Of a stretch of DNA of 64,000 bases, positions 52,373-61,700 are shown one piece after another; position 1 is the stretch's first letter, and each line of letters begins with the position of its first letter. A program made the position numbers and the translations under genes. This stretch comes from CBDIHH01 sp965279095 (GTDB lineage: Bacteria; Pseudomonadota; Alphaproteobacteria; Caulobacterales; Caulobacteraceae), in the NCBI GenBank assembly GCA_965279095.1, contig CBDIHH010000006.1, positions 806,001-870,000 of the forward strand, read 5' to 3'. The notes under the pieces are model-generated. The model saw nothing but the letters and a program-made list of their open reading frames with translations. It did not search any database and was not told the origin of the DNA.

Positions 52373-52744
52373 GTGCGGGCATTCCTGCTGTCGGGGAGGG
52401 GGCGCCTGGACCGCCTCGGGTACCTGCTGGCCCTGCTGATCGTCGCCCTGACGTTCTGTCTGCCCCTGGCCCTCATCCTGCCCAGCGACGTCTCCGCGCG
52501 GCTGCGGCCGATGGCGCCCGACCTCTATGACGCCGCCGCCCCCTGGATCGGCACCATTCTGTGGATCGCGGTCCTGTGGATCTATTGCGCGACCACGGCG
52601 CGGCGTCTGCACGACCTCGGCCGTTCCGGCTGGCTGGCGGGGCTGGCGCTCATTCCGGCGGTGGGCCTGGGGGCGCTGACGGTGGTGCTGCTGATCCTGC
52701 CCGGCACGCCCGCCGACAATCGCTACGGCCCCCGCTGGCTGTAG
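52373..52744 (+). CDS. DUF805 membrane protein, second copy
   Basis: 123 residues: G-R-x-R-L-D-R-L-G-Y-L opening, three hydrophobic segments (about 15-36, 55-72, 88-110), R-R-L-H-D-L-G-R-S-G-W-L-A-G and the closing N-R-Y-G-P, all DUF805 landmarks. Start GTG 52373. It follows the first DUF805 gene by nine bases, so the pair is probably a tandem duplication that diverged, one with and one without a tail. Confidence 0.82.
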   Translation: MRAFLLSGRGRLDRLGYLLALLIVALTFCLPLALILPSDVSARLRPMAPDLYDAAAPWIGTILWIAVLWIYCATTARRLHDLGRSGWLAGLALIPAVGLGALTVVLLILPGTPADNRYGPRWL

Positions 52745-52754
52745 GGCAGCGCCC

Positions 52755-53483
52755 TCAGACCGAGGGCGGCGGCGCGTCGCGCAGCGGGCCGAACACCTCG
52801 GCGAAGCTGGCGCGCAGGGCGGCGTCGGCGTCGTCCAGGGTCACCGGCAGGCCCAGGTCCACCAGGCTGGTCACCCCATGGTCGCTGATGCCGCAGGGGA
52901 CGATGCCGCCGAAGTGGGAGAGGTCTGGCTCGACGTTCAGGCTGATCCCATGGAACGACACCCAGCGCCGCAGCTTGACCCCGATGGCGGCGATCTTGTC
53001 CTCGCGCGGGGGCAGGCCGGGCGTCTTGCGCTCCACCCAAACGCCGACCCGGCCTGGGCGGATCTCGCCCTCGACATTGAACCGCCCCAGGGCGCCGATG
53101 ATCCAGGCCTCGAGGGCCCGGACGAAACGTCGCACGTCGCGGCCGCGCACCGTCAGGTCGAGCATCACATAGGCCACCCGCTGTCCCGGGCCGTGGTAGG
53201 TGAACTGGCCGCCGCGGCTGGCCCGGAACACGGGGAACCGCCCGGCGTCGAGCAGGTCCTCGGCCTTGGACGAAAGCCCGGCTGTATAGAGCGGCGGGTG
53301 TTCCAGCAGCCAGACAAGCTCGCCGGCCCGTCCCTGGGCGATCGCCTCGGCCCGCGCCTCCATCACCGCCACGGCCGCCTCGTAGCCGACCTGACCGGGC
53401 GAGACCGCCCAATCGGCGGCGACGCCGTCCGGACGCCACATCCGCGGCGGCTCCACGGCCAAGTTTAACGTGCGGTCAAGCAT
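52755..53483 (-). CDS. lipB: Octanoyl-[acyl-carrier-protein]:protein N-octanoyltransferase LipB
   Basis: 242 residues. LipB moves octanoyl from acyl-ACP to lipoyl domains, the first step of lipoate assembly. The thioester nucleophile is Cys197 (IVPCGISDHGVTS) and the partner lysine is Lys170 (AIGVKLRRW); RGGQFTYHGPGQ near 90-101 is the substrate-binding motif. The frame stays open for two more kilobases upstream (antisense to mgtE), but ATG 53483 is the family start. Ten bases separate its end from the convergent DUF805 gene. Confidence 0.95.
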   Translation of the reverse strand: MLDRTLNLAVEPPRMWRPDGVAADWAVSPGQVGYEAAVAVMEARAEAIAQGRAGELVWLLEHPPLYTAGLSSKAEDLLDAGRFPVFRASRGGQFTYHGPGQRVAYVMLDLTVRGRDVRRFVRALEAWIIGALGRFNVEGEIRPGRVGVWVERKTPGLPPREDKIAAIGVKLRRWVSFHGISLNVEPDLSHFGGIVPCGISDHGVTSLVDLGLPVTLDDADAALRASFAEVFGPLRDAPPPSV

Positions 53484-53558
53484 ACCGGTCCATTGTGGCG
53501 CGCGGGCAGGGCGGCGCAAGGCCGCGCCAGCCGCGTTTGTATCAGGGGTGGGCTTATT

Positions 53559-53807
53559 TTGGGCCAGGTCAGTTCGGTCAATGTCGAGATCTCGGTGGTG
53601 CTCGGCCGCAGCACCCTGCCGATGCAGCAGCTCCTGCGCATGGGCCGGGGCGCCGTCATCACCCTGGACGCCAAGGCCAATGACGAGGTGTGGATCCTCG
53701 CCAACAACCACCCCGTCGCCCGCGGCGAGATCCAGATCAGCGAGGACAAGATCTGCATCGCTGTCACCCGCGCCGCCGATGTCTACGACTTCATGGCCGG
53801 TGGTTGA
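53559..53807 (+). CDS. FliN-like flagellar motor switch (SpoA-domain) protein, short
   Basis: 82 residues forming little more than the FliN C-terminal SpoA domain: VNVEISVVLGRSTLPMQQLL, then G-A-V-I-T-L-D-x-x-A-N-D-E-V-W-I-L-A-N, and G-E-I-x-I-x-E-D-K. The start is read as TTG 53559 with AGGGG 12 bases upstream; no ATG is available in frame before the domain. No other flagellar gene is in the window. It may be the functional FliN of this organism or a paralogue. Confidence 0.82.
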   Translation: MGQVSSVNVEISVVLGRSTLPMQQLLRMGRGAVITLDAKANDEVWILANNHPVARGEIQISEDKICIAVTRAADVYDFMAGG

Positions 53808-53860
53808 CCGCCAAGCCTTCCCAACCGCTCCGGCGTTTGCTACTGCCGCACCCTCACTGG

Positions 53861-53945
53861 GCGGTCGTGGCGGAATTGGTAGACGCGCAGCGTTGAGGTC
53901 GCTGTGGGGCAACCCGTGGAAGTTCGAGTCTTCTCGACCGCACCA
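53861..53945 (+). tRNA. tRNA-Leu (anticodon GAG)
   Basis: 85-nt cloverleaf: acceptor stem GCGGTCG/CGACCGC, anticodon stem CAGCG (53888-53892)/CGCTG with loop TTGAGGT (anticodon GAG at 53895-53897), a long class II variable arm, GTTCGAGTC T loop and an encoded CCA at 53943-53945. It reads CUC and CUU leucine codons. Confidence 0.95.
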
Positions 53946-53999
53946 GTGAGATAGTTTCCAGGCGAGGCGCCAGCACCCCATCCCCAAAAAGGAGCTCCG

Positions 54000-55406
54000 A
54001 TGACCGATCAACGGAGCGCCCTGATGGAGGAGCGGGAGAACCTCGAAGACCTCGCCCTTCGCGACGACTACGCCCTCAATCCTGAATACGTCGACTGGGT
54101 CGTCGACGCCGCCGACCGCGACGATCAGGCGCGGCTGCGCGAGCTGGTGGCGGCCCTGCACCCGGCCGATGTCGCCGACCTGATGGGCTTCCTGTCGGCC
54201 GCCTATCGCGACGCCATCCTGCCGGTGATCGCCCCCGACGCCCTGCCCGACATCCTGTCCGAGCTCGACAGCACCATCCGCGAGGAACTCCTCGAGGACG
54301 TCTCGCCGGACACCCTGGCGCGGGTGCTGCACGAACTGGACTCCGACGACGCCGCCGATGTGCTCGACGACCTGGACGAGGGCCGCCGGGGCGCCGTGCT
54401 CGCGGCCATGTCCGATGTCGACCGGGCCGCCATCGAGACCAGCCTCGCCTATGACGACGAGACCGCCGGCCGGCTGATGCAGCGCGAGGTGATGGCCGCG
54501 CCCCAGTTCTGGACCGTGGCCCACGCCCTGGACCACATCCGCGTGGCGGCCGACGACCTGCCGGACCTGTTCTTCGACGTCTATGTGGTTGATCCCGCCT
54601 ACCGCCCGGTGGGCGCGGTGGCCCTGAGCACCTTGCTCAAGGCGCGGCCCGAGGCCGAGCTCAGCCAGATCATGGAGCCGGTGACCGAGATCACCGTGCG
54701 CATGGACCAGGAAGAGGTCGCCTACATCTTCCAGAAATACCACCTGATCTCGGCCCCGGTCACCGACGCCGGGGGGCGGCTGGTGGGCCAGATCACCGTC
54801 GACGACATCGTCGGCGTCATCCACGAGGAATCCGAGGAGGATCTGCTGGCCCTGGCCGGGGTGTCCGACGCGGGTCGCGACGCCACTGTGTTCGAGGTCA
54901 CCCGGTCCCGATTCGGCTGGCTGGTGATCAATGTCGGCACCGCCATCGTCGCGGCCGGGGTGATCTCCCTGTTCCAGAAGCAGATCGCCATCCTGGTCAG
55001 CCTGGCGGTGCTGATGCCCATCGTCGCCTCCATGGGCGGAAACGCCGGCACCCAGACCCTGACCGTGGCGGTGCGCGCCCTGGCGGTGCGCGAACTGAAC
55101 GCCGCCAACGCCCTGCGGGTGGTGCTGCGAGAGCTGAGCGTCGGCGCCATCAACGGCGTCGCCTTCGCGGTGCTGATGGGGCTGGTGACCCTGTTGTGGT
55201 TCCACCAGCCTGGGCTCAGCCTGGTCATCGGCCTGGCCATGGTGGTCAACCTGATGGCCGCCGCCCTGGCCGGGATCCTGGTGCCCCTGACCCTGCACCG
55301 CATGGGCTACGACCCCGCCGTCTCCTCGGCGGTGTTCGTCACCACGGTCACCGACGTGGTGGGGTTCTTCACCTTCCTGGGCCTGGCCACCCTGATCCTG
55401 CTCTGA
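54000..55406 (+). CDS. mgtE: Magnesium transporter MgtE
   Basis: 468 residues. Cytosolic N domain (superhelical, L-H-P-A-D-V-A-D-L near 50), two CBS domains (about 140-265) that gate the channel by binding Mg2+, a connecting helix and five transmembrane helices (about 290-465) with the pore signature P-I-V-A-S-M-G-G-N-A-G-T-Q. AAGGAGCTCCG precedes the ATG. Independent gene after the tRNA. Confidence 0.95.
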   Translation: MTDQRSALMEERENLEDLALRDDYALNPEYVDWVVDAADRDDQARLRELVAALHPADVADLMGFLSAAYRDAILPVIAPDALPDILSELDSTIREELLEDVSPDTLARVLHELDSDDAADVLDDLDEGRRGAVLAAMSDVDRAAIETSLAYDDETAGRLMQREVMAAPQFWTVAHALDHIRVAADDLPDLFFDVYVVDPAYRPVGAVALSTLLKARPEAELSQIMEPVTEITVRMDQEEVAYIFQKYHLISAPVTDAGGRLVGQITVDDIVGVIHEESEEDLLALAGVSDAGRDATVFEVTRSRFGWLVINVGTAIVAAGVISLFQKQIAILVSLAVLMPIVASMGGNAGTQTLTVAVRALAVRELNAANALRVVLRELSVGAINGVAFAVLMGLVTLLWFHQPGLSLVIGLAMVVNLMAAALAGILVPLTLHRMGYDPAVSSAVFVTTVTDVVGFFTFLGLATLILL

Positions 55407-55474
55407 GCGGCTCCCATCTTGCTCGGTGAGACCCGAACGCCACGGCGTCTGTATCAAAACGGGTCAACTGGGCC

Positions 55475-56689
55475 ATGAATCCGCGTCACAAGGCATCCGC
55501 CGGGGCGATCGCGCTGATCAAGCGGTTCGAAGGCTATCGGTCCAAGGCCGCCCGCCTGCCCGATGGCCGGTGGACCCTCGGCTACGGCCATACCCGCACC
55601 GCCCGGGAGGGCGCCCAGGTGTCGGAAGACGACGCCGAGGCCCTGCTGCTCTACGACCTGATGCCGGTGCAGGCGGCCATCAACGAGGCCGTCTTCACGC
55701 CGTTGAGCCAGAACCAGTACGACGCCCTGGCGTCGTTCACCTTCAATATCGGGGTCGACAACTTCCGCCGCTCGTCGGTGCTGCGACGGGTCAACGAGGG
55801 CAACCTGATCCAGGCCGCCTGCGCCCTGGAGATGTGGCGCAAGGCCGACCTCGACGGCGAGCGCATCGTCGTCGACGCCCTGGTGCGTCGCCGCTCGGCC
55901 GAGAAGACCCTGTTCCTGACCCCCGAGCAGGGGTGGGTGCCGGTCCCGTCGCCCATTGTCCGCCCGCGGGTGGACTATGACGTCGGCCTGTCCCTGCCGC
56001 GCAGCAGCGCCGAGGTGGCGGTGTCGCTCAATGGCGATCGCGGCGAGGCCCACCGCGCGCCGACGGCCGACGCTCCGGCCACCGTGGCCGCCGCGGCGGC
56101 GGTGTCCGCGCGGCTGCAGGCCATCGCCGACGCGCCCAGCCAGTTCGCCGAATCGGAGGCGGGCCTGGACCTGACGCCCCCGCCGGCGCCCCCGGAGGAG
56201 GACGTCGGTCCGCCGCCCGCGCCGGCGCCCGCCGCGATAGCGGTCGAACCGACGCCCCCCGCCGCCTTCGTGCTGACCGCCGGCCCCGAGTTCGCGCCCG
56301 CGCCGTCGCCGATCCCCCAGGCGGCGCCGCCCGCGGCGGATCCGTTCGTGTTTCCAGGCCTGTTCGACGAGCCCGCGCCCCTGGACATCCCGTCGCACAT
56401 GTCCACCGACTCCTCGCGCCGGATCGTGAGGCGCGAGGCGCCGCTGGATCTCGAGGACGCGCCCTTGTTCGAAGAGGGCGCCACCCTTGGCGGCCTGCCC
56501 TTGCTGGCCCTCGGCCTCGCCGGTCTGGCGGTGTTCGCCGGCTCGGTCTTCTGGGGCGTCAACGCCAAGGGATCGGGCGGCCCGCTCGATCCGATGGTGG
56601 TGGCCTCGGTTCTGGGCCTGGTCGGCATCGCCTGTGTGGCCAGCGCCGTCTATTTCCTATTGGTTCGCCTGGGGGGGCGGTCGGACTAG
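55475..56689 (+). CDS. GH24 (T4-type) lysozyme with C-terminal membrane anchors
   Basis: 404 residues. The N-terminal GH24 domain (about 8-155) has the T4-lysozyme triad Glu19 (FEG), Asp30 (PDG) and Thr34 (W-T-L-G-Y-G-H), plus F-N-I-G near 92. A long Ala/Pro-rich linker follows and two transmembrane helices lie at about 340-362 and 373-396. No N-terminal signal peptide is visible, so how the domain would reach the peptidoglycan is unclear. Not part of a prophage here. Probably a cell-wall remodelling enzyme of the host. Confidence 0.85.
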   Translation: MNPRHKASAGAIALIKRFEGYRSKAARLPDGRWTLGYGHTRTAREGAQVSEDDAEALLLYDLMPVQAAINEAVFTPLSQNQYDALASFTFNIGVDNFRRSSVLRRVNEGNLIQAACALEMWRKADLDGERIVVDALVRRRSAEKTLFLTPEQGWVPVPSPIVRPRVDYDVGLSLPRSSAEVAVSLNGDRGEAHRAPTADAPATVAAAAAVSARLQAIADAPSQFAESEAGLDLTPPPAPPEEDVGPPPAPAPAAIAVEPTPPAAFVLTAGPEFAPAPSPIPQAAPPAADPFVFPGLFDEPAPLDIPSHMSTDSSRRIVRREAPLDLEDAPLFEEGATLGGLPLLALGLAGLAVFAGSVFWGVNAKGSGGPLDPMVVASVLGLVGIACVASAVYFLLVRLGGRSD

Positions 56690-56743
56690 CGCCGACCGTT
56701 CGTTGGGGGGCGAAGGACGGGTTGTCCTTCCCCCGGGCGCAGG

Positions 56744-56781
56744 GGCCGCGGGCGGGGAAACCCACCGCGGCCTCTCGTTTT
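56744..56781 (+). terminator. Candidate terminator after the lysozyme gene
   Basis: GGCCGCGG (56744-56751) pairs with CCGCGGCC (56765-56772), with inner G/C pairing, followed by TCTCGTTTT. It lies about 55 bases after the stop. Confidence 0.6.
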
Positions 56782-56880
56782 GGGACGCCGCTTCTCACTT
56801 TTTCGCGCCCCGCCCTATGCCATCGCCCCCAGCCCCGCTAAGATTCGCGCGCTGAGACGGGTCGGGAGCCGACGGACATC

Positions 56881-57288
56881 GTGAAGACTGTGTGGGCCAT
56901 CGCCTGCGCCGCCGCCTGCCTGGGCGGCTGCGCCACCCCCCTGAAGACCGCCTGCGCCCCAGGCGAGCGGTCGGCCGAGGTCGTGCGCCTGTCCTTCGAC
57001 CGCAACGTCGGCGGCGGCCGCAAGGTGAGCGAAGCCGACTGGGAGGCCTTCGTCGACAGCCAGTTGGCGCCGCGGTTCCCCGACGGCCTTTCGGTGATCG
57101 ACACCGCCGGCGTCTGGCGCGGTCCGGGCGGAACGGCCGTGCATGAGCTCGGCAAGTCGGTGGTCATCGTCCTGCCCGGCCGCGCAAACAACGCCGCGCC
57201 GATCGCCGCGGTGACCGCCGCCTACAGGACCAAATTCTCCCAGGACTCGGCGCTCGTCGCCCGCAGCCACGCCTGCGTCGCCTCCTAG
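56881..57288 (+). CDS. DUF3574 lipoprotein
   Basis: 135 residues with lipobox L-G-G-C (Cys17). The mature part has R-L-S-F-D-R-N, then V-S-E-A-D-W-E-A-F-V-D, F-P-D-G-L-S-V-I-D and G-V-W-R-G, the DUF3574 signature. Start is GTG 56881. Periplasmic, membrane-anchored, of unknown function. Confidence 0.82.
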   Translation: MKTVWAIACAAACLGGCATPLKTACAPGERSAEVVRLSFDRNVGGGRKVSEADWEAFVDSQLAPRFPDGLSVIDTAGVWRGPGGTAVHELGKSVVIVLPGRANNAAPIAAVTAAYRTKFSQDSALVARSHACVAS

Positions 57289-57352
57289 GGCTCTTGAGCC
57301 GGGGGCGGGCCCTGGCTAGACGGGGCGCCTTGTCCATCACCGAGGCGCCGCC

Positions 57353-57748
57353 ATGAACACCACCCTGATTTCCTCCGGCTCCAGTTTCGAGGCCGTGGCC
57401 GGTTTTTCCCGCGCGGTGGTCGTGAAGCACGACGGCTGGGCCGAGGTGGCGATCTCTGGGGTCTCGGGCTTCGACTACGCCGCCATGACCATCCAGGACG
57501 ACGACGCCGCGCAGACGCGACAGTGCTTCGCCAACATCCGCTCGGTGCTGGAACAGGCGGGCGCCGACCTGGAGCATATCGTTCGCATCCGCTACCTGCT
57601 CACCGATGCGGCCCAGTGGGACGCCTTGGCCCCGGTGTTCGGCGAATACCTCAAGGACGTGCGGCCCGCGGCCACGGCGGTGATCGTCGGCCTGATCGAT
57701 CCCCGCATGAAGATCGAGATCGAGGTCGACGCCCGCGTCCCGCGCTGA
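57353..57748 (+). CDS. RidA-family (YjgF/YER057c) protein
   Basis: 131 residues. RidA-type enzymes hydrolyse reactive enamine/imine intermediates. The pattern is A-x-T-A-V-I-V-G-L-I-D-P-R-M-K-I-E-I-E-V-D-A near the end and Q-T-R-Q-C-F-A-N-I-R-S-V-L-E-Q-A-G-A in the middle; a conserved Arg stands in IDPRMKIEIE. It resembles the less typical RidA subfamilies, so the exact activity is not certain. Confidence 0.85.
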   Translation: MNTTLISSGSSFEAVAGFSRAVVVKHDGWAEVAISGVSGFDYAAMTIQDDDAAQTRQCFANIRSVLEQAGADLEHIVRIRYLLTDAAQWDALAPVFGEYLKDVRPAATAVIVGLIDPRMKIEIEVDARVPR

Positions 57749-57825
57749 ACCATCCCTTGGCGCGGGGTCCGTTAGGGCCGATCATGGCCGCCCCGTCCCC
57801 GCGTCCCCGTTCCCGAGAGCCCGAC

Positions 57826-58668
57826 ATGACCAACCCGATCGCCGATCCCCTGGTGGAATACGTCGTGCCCGAGGACATCTCGGACCTGGTGCGCCTGGAC
57901 GCCAGCCCCTCGGGGGTGGCGGTGGTCACCATCAACCGGCCGCACCGCGCCAACGCCTTCGACGGCCAGACCGTGGCCGCCCTGCGCGAGGCCTTCGAGA
58001 CCCTGCACGGCGCCGACCACGTGCGCGTGGTCTTCCTGCGCGGGGAGGGGGCCGATTTCTGTTCGGGGCTCGACCTGGACTGGATGCAGGTGGCCGCCGA
58101 CTGGACCGAGTCCGACAACCGCGACGACGCCCTGGCCAGCGCCGCCATGCTCAAGGCCCTGGCCGACATCCCCGCCCTGACCGTCGCCCTGGTGGACGGG
58201 GCGGCCCTGGGGGGCGGCGCCGGCCTGGTGGCCGCCTGCGACGTGGCCGTCGCCACCGCCGGCGCCCGCTTCGCCTTCGGCGAGGTCAGGCTCGGCCTGA
58301 TCCCGGCGATCATCGGCCCCTATGTGATCGCCGCCATCGGCCCGCGTCACGCCCGCGCCCTGTTCGCCACCGGCCTGCCCTTCGACGCCGCCCATGCCGA
58401 GAAGATCGGCCTGGTCCAGGAGGTGGTGGCCGACGCGGCGGGCCTGCAGTCGGCCATGGATCGCTACGCCGAGGCGGCCATGGCCTCGGCCCCGGGCGCC
58501 GTTCGCGAGGCCAAGGTCATGGTGCGCGAGGTGGCCGGACGCCCGATCGACCGAGACCTGATGGACGACTCCGCCCGCCGCCTGGCGCGGCGCCGGGTCA
58601 GCGAGGAAGGCCAGGAAGGCGTCCGCGCCGTCCTCGGCCATCGCCCCCCGTCCTGGACGGTCAGCTGA
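57826..58668 (+). CDS. Enoyl-CoA hydratase/isomerase (crotonase) family protein
   Basis: 280 residues, crotonase fold. The oxyanion hole residues lie in DFCSGLDLD and A-L-G-G-G-A-G-L-V-A-A-C-D (two glycine-rich loops near 82-92 and 126-140); a Glu in F-G-E-V-R-L-G-L-I-P is one usual catalytic position. Similar to methylglutaconyl-CoA hydratase-type enzymes, but substrate specificity is not clear from sequence. ATG 57826 is preferred; ATG 57784 in frame gives 14 extra residues. It ends convergent with the nuclease gene. Confidence 0.88.
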   Translation: MTNPIADPLVEYVVPEDISDLVRLDASPSGVAVVTINRPHRANAFDGQTVAALREAFETLHGADHVRVVFLRGEGADFCSGLDLDWMQVAADWTESDNRDDALASAAMLKALADIPALTVALVDGAALGGGAGLVAACDVAVATAGARFAFGEVRLGLIPAIIGPYVIAAIGPRHARALFATGLPFDAAHAEKIGLVQEVVADAAGLQSAMDRYAEAAMASAPGAVREAKVMVREVAGRPIDRDLMDDSARRLARRRVSEEGQEGVRAVLGHRPPSWTVS

Positions 58669-58681
58669 GGCGCGGACCCCA

Positions 58682-58708
58682 GCGGCGCGGCCGTGTAGGC
58701 CGCGCCGC
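58682..58708. terminator. Stem-loop between two convergent genes
   Basis: GCGGCGCGGCC and its complement (58682-58692, 58698-58708) around a five-base loop. It lies between the crotonase (ends 58668) and nuclease (ends 58724) stops. There is no U-run, so its terminator function is only plausible. Confidence 0.5.
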
Positions 58709-58723
58709 CGCCTGGCCGTCAGG

Positions 58724-61700
58724 TCAGAGGATGAAGTCGGCCTGGGCCAGGGCGTTGACCCCGACCATGTGGATGAAGAAGTCCGCCTTCCCGTCGCCGT
58801 TGACGTCGCCCTGGATGTAGGCGTCCGCCGCGTCGAGCTGGTAGCGCAGCTCGCCGGCGGTGTTGGAGAAGGCGGCCTTGCCGATGAAGGTGAAGCCGTC
58901 GTCGCCAGCGCCGTTGGAGAGGTTGGCGTCCATGAAGGACAGGTCGATCCGGTCGCCATCGGCGCTGTGGAAATCGGTGATCGTGTCCGCCGTGGTCGCC
59001 GTCTTGGCGCTGTCGCCCTTGAAGAAGACGAAGGTGTCGGCCGCCAGCCCGCCGGTGAGGATGTCCTGGCCCGTGCCGCCGGTGATCACGTCGGCGCCGC
59101 CGCCGCCCTTGATCACGTCATTGCCCGAGCCGCCGAGGATGGTGTCGGCGCCGGCCGAGCCGGTGATGGCGTCGTTGCCGGACTTGCCGTCGATGACCGC
59201 CACCCCGGTGAGAACGATGGCCGACAGGTCGATGGTGTCCGCGGCCGAGGTTCCCAGGATCTTGAAGTCGGCGTAGCCCATCCCGTTGATCGCCTCGACG
59301 CCGGTGATCGCGCCCCAGGTGATCGAGGCCCCGTCGGCGCCGGCGCGGATGGTGTCGAAGCCCTCGCCGCCGTCAATGGCTGCCGGCTTGAGCATCCCCT
59401 CGACCCGGAAGACATCGTCGCCGGCGTCGCCGAACAGGGCCCCGGCCTTGCCGGCGGCCTCGAAGATGTCGGCGCCGTCGCCGCCGTGGACCACGTGGGT
59501 GGACTTGCTGCCGCTCAGCACGTCGTCGAAGGCCGAGCCGATGACCTGCTCGATGCTCGACAGCTTGTCGCCCACCGCCTCGCCGAAGCTGCCGCGGCCG
59601 TTGAGCAGGTTGACGGAGACGCCGCTGGTCGCATCGGCGTAGCTGGCCGTGTCGACGCCCTCGCCGCCGTTCAGCCGGTCGCCGCCGAGGCCGCCGTTGA
59701 GGACGTCGTCGCCGCCCTGGCCGTTGAGAACGTCGTCGCCGGCCAGGCCCTTGATCGTCTCGTCCCCGGCCGTGCCGTTGAGGGTTTCGTCGGCGGCGGC
59801 GCCGAGCACCAGATAGTCACCCTGTAGAACCGTGTCCGTGCGCACCGCCTGGTTCTGGATGCGGGTGTCCAGGGTCTGTGGCGTGTCGGCCACGTCATAG
59901 GCCGTCTCCGGCGTGGCGTAGCGCTCGCCGAAGTAGTCGGAGAAGGCCTGGATCTCGCCGAGCGCATTGGCCGGAACGACCCCCGCCGCGGTGAAGTCGA
60001 GGGCCTCGCTCACAGGCGCAGACAGGGTTCCGTTATCGAGCAGGAAGCGGAAGTTCTCGGCATTGGCCTTGATCAGGTAGCCGTCGCCGCCGTTGGCGGT
60101 GAAGTTCAGGGCCACCGCCGTGATCAGGGCCGGGGCGTTGGGATTGACGACGCCGTTGTCGGCGATCTTGGCCGTGATCTGATCGTGCTCGTTGATCAAC
60201 ACCACGTCCTGCACCCGGCTGCCGGCGGGCTTGGTGGGATCGTAGGAGAAGCGCACCCCGCCGATCTGGATGAAGCCGCCGTTGTTGGGGGCCAGGGCGT
60301 TGGGTGAGTTGAGGATGTTGAGCAGGCCCTGGGCGGTGGTGTCGAACACCATCAGGCGGTTGTTGAAGCGCAGGGCGTTCTCGACGTCGAGCTGGCTGAC
60401 CTCGCCGCCCACTTCGGGGGCGATCTTGGTGACGGTGCCGTCGGGGTTGTTGACGATGGTGCCGATCTGGGCCCGGATGCCGCCGCCGTTCTTGATCGAG
60501 ACGATGGCGTGGTCCGAGCTGAGGCCCAGGGCGTCTCGGGCGGCGTCGGCGTTGGCGTCGGCCGAGACGTCGCCCAGGTTGGTCTCCTGCGTGCGCACCA
60601 GGCTCCGTTCGCCTTCCAGATAGACATCGCTATAGCCGAAGATCACCCCATCCTTGATGGCGATGATGGTCTGGACGGCGTCGGTGAGGTCTTCCACGGC
60701 ATCCCCGCGGGTGCCATCGGCGAAGGCGGTGTTGGCGAGATCGCCGACGGCCACGCCCCAGGCCTCGGCGACGTTCTCGTCGGTGGCGGCGTGGGCGCCG
60801 TTGAGGGCCTGGTTGGCGGTCACGCTGTCGAGGACGATGTCGCCATTGGCGTCGAAATCGACCACCAGCCGGCCGAGATAGGTGAACTCGCTATCCGTGT
60901 TGACGATCAGGGTCGTCTTGCCGTCAGCGCCCTGGGTGACGAGGGGGTAGGCGCCCTCGAAGGCGTCGGCGTGGCCGGGGAAGGCCACGGCCTCGTCGTC
61001 GGCGTCGCCGAGACGGGTGTTGGACCCGCCCGCCACGATCACGTCGACCCCGGTCAGCTTGGTGGCCAGCAACTGCTCGAGCTGGATCTGCTGGAGGTGG
61101 GAGACGACGATGATCTTGTTCACGCCCTGGCTGATCAGGTCGTCGATGACCGGCTGCAGCTGGGAAGCCAGAAGGTCCATGTCATTGACCTCGCCATTCG
61201 GCCCGGGGCCGACGGGGAAGCCGTTCACCTCGGTCCCGGAGGGGGAGCTGATCTGTTCGAGCACCTGGGTGGTGGCGCCGACGAAGCCGATCTTCTCGCC
61301 GCCCTCGGTGATGACCGCCGACGGGGCTATGCGACCGTTCAGGGTGGCGGCCTCCTCAAGGCCGTTGACCCCGACGGTCTGGGTGAAGCGCGGGTTCAGG
61401 GCGCTGTCGCCCGAGAAGTTCAGGTTTGCCGACAGATAGGGGAACAGGGCGCCGGCATAGCCGCCCCCGGGGGTGATGGCGGCGGCCAGAACGTTGGAGC
61501 CCAGGTCGAACTCGTGGTTGCCGATGGCGGAGGCCTGAACGCCGATGGCGTTCATGATCGAGATGTCGATCCGACCCGGATTGCTGTTGCCCGGGACGAG
61601 GCCGGCCAGGGAGGGATCGGTGCCGGCTGCCAGGAACGGTCCTGGAAGGAAGAGGTCGCCACTGGCGAAGGTGATGGAGTTGGCGAAGTCGTCCTCGAAG

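Noticed and set aside
52755..55457. Single 900-codon minus-strand frame joining lipB to sequence opposite mgtE
   Set aside because: Only the lipB part is family sequence; the upstream part is antisense to mgtE, the tRNA gene and the FliN-like gene, so this is not a fusion.
55475..56689. Prophage remnant suggested by the T4-type lysozyme
   Set aside because: No integrase, structural, terminase or holin gene nearby, and the lysozyme has membrane anchors like host-encoded relatives.
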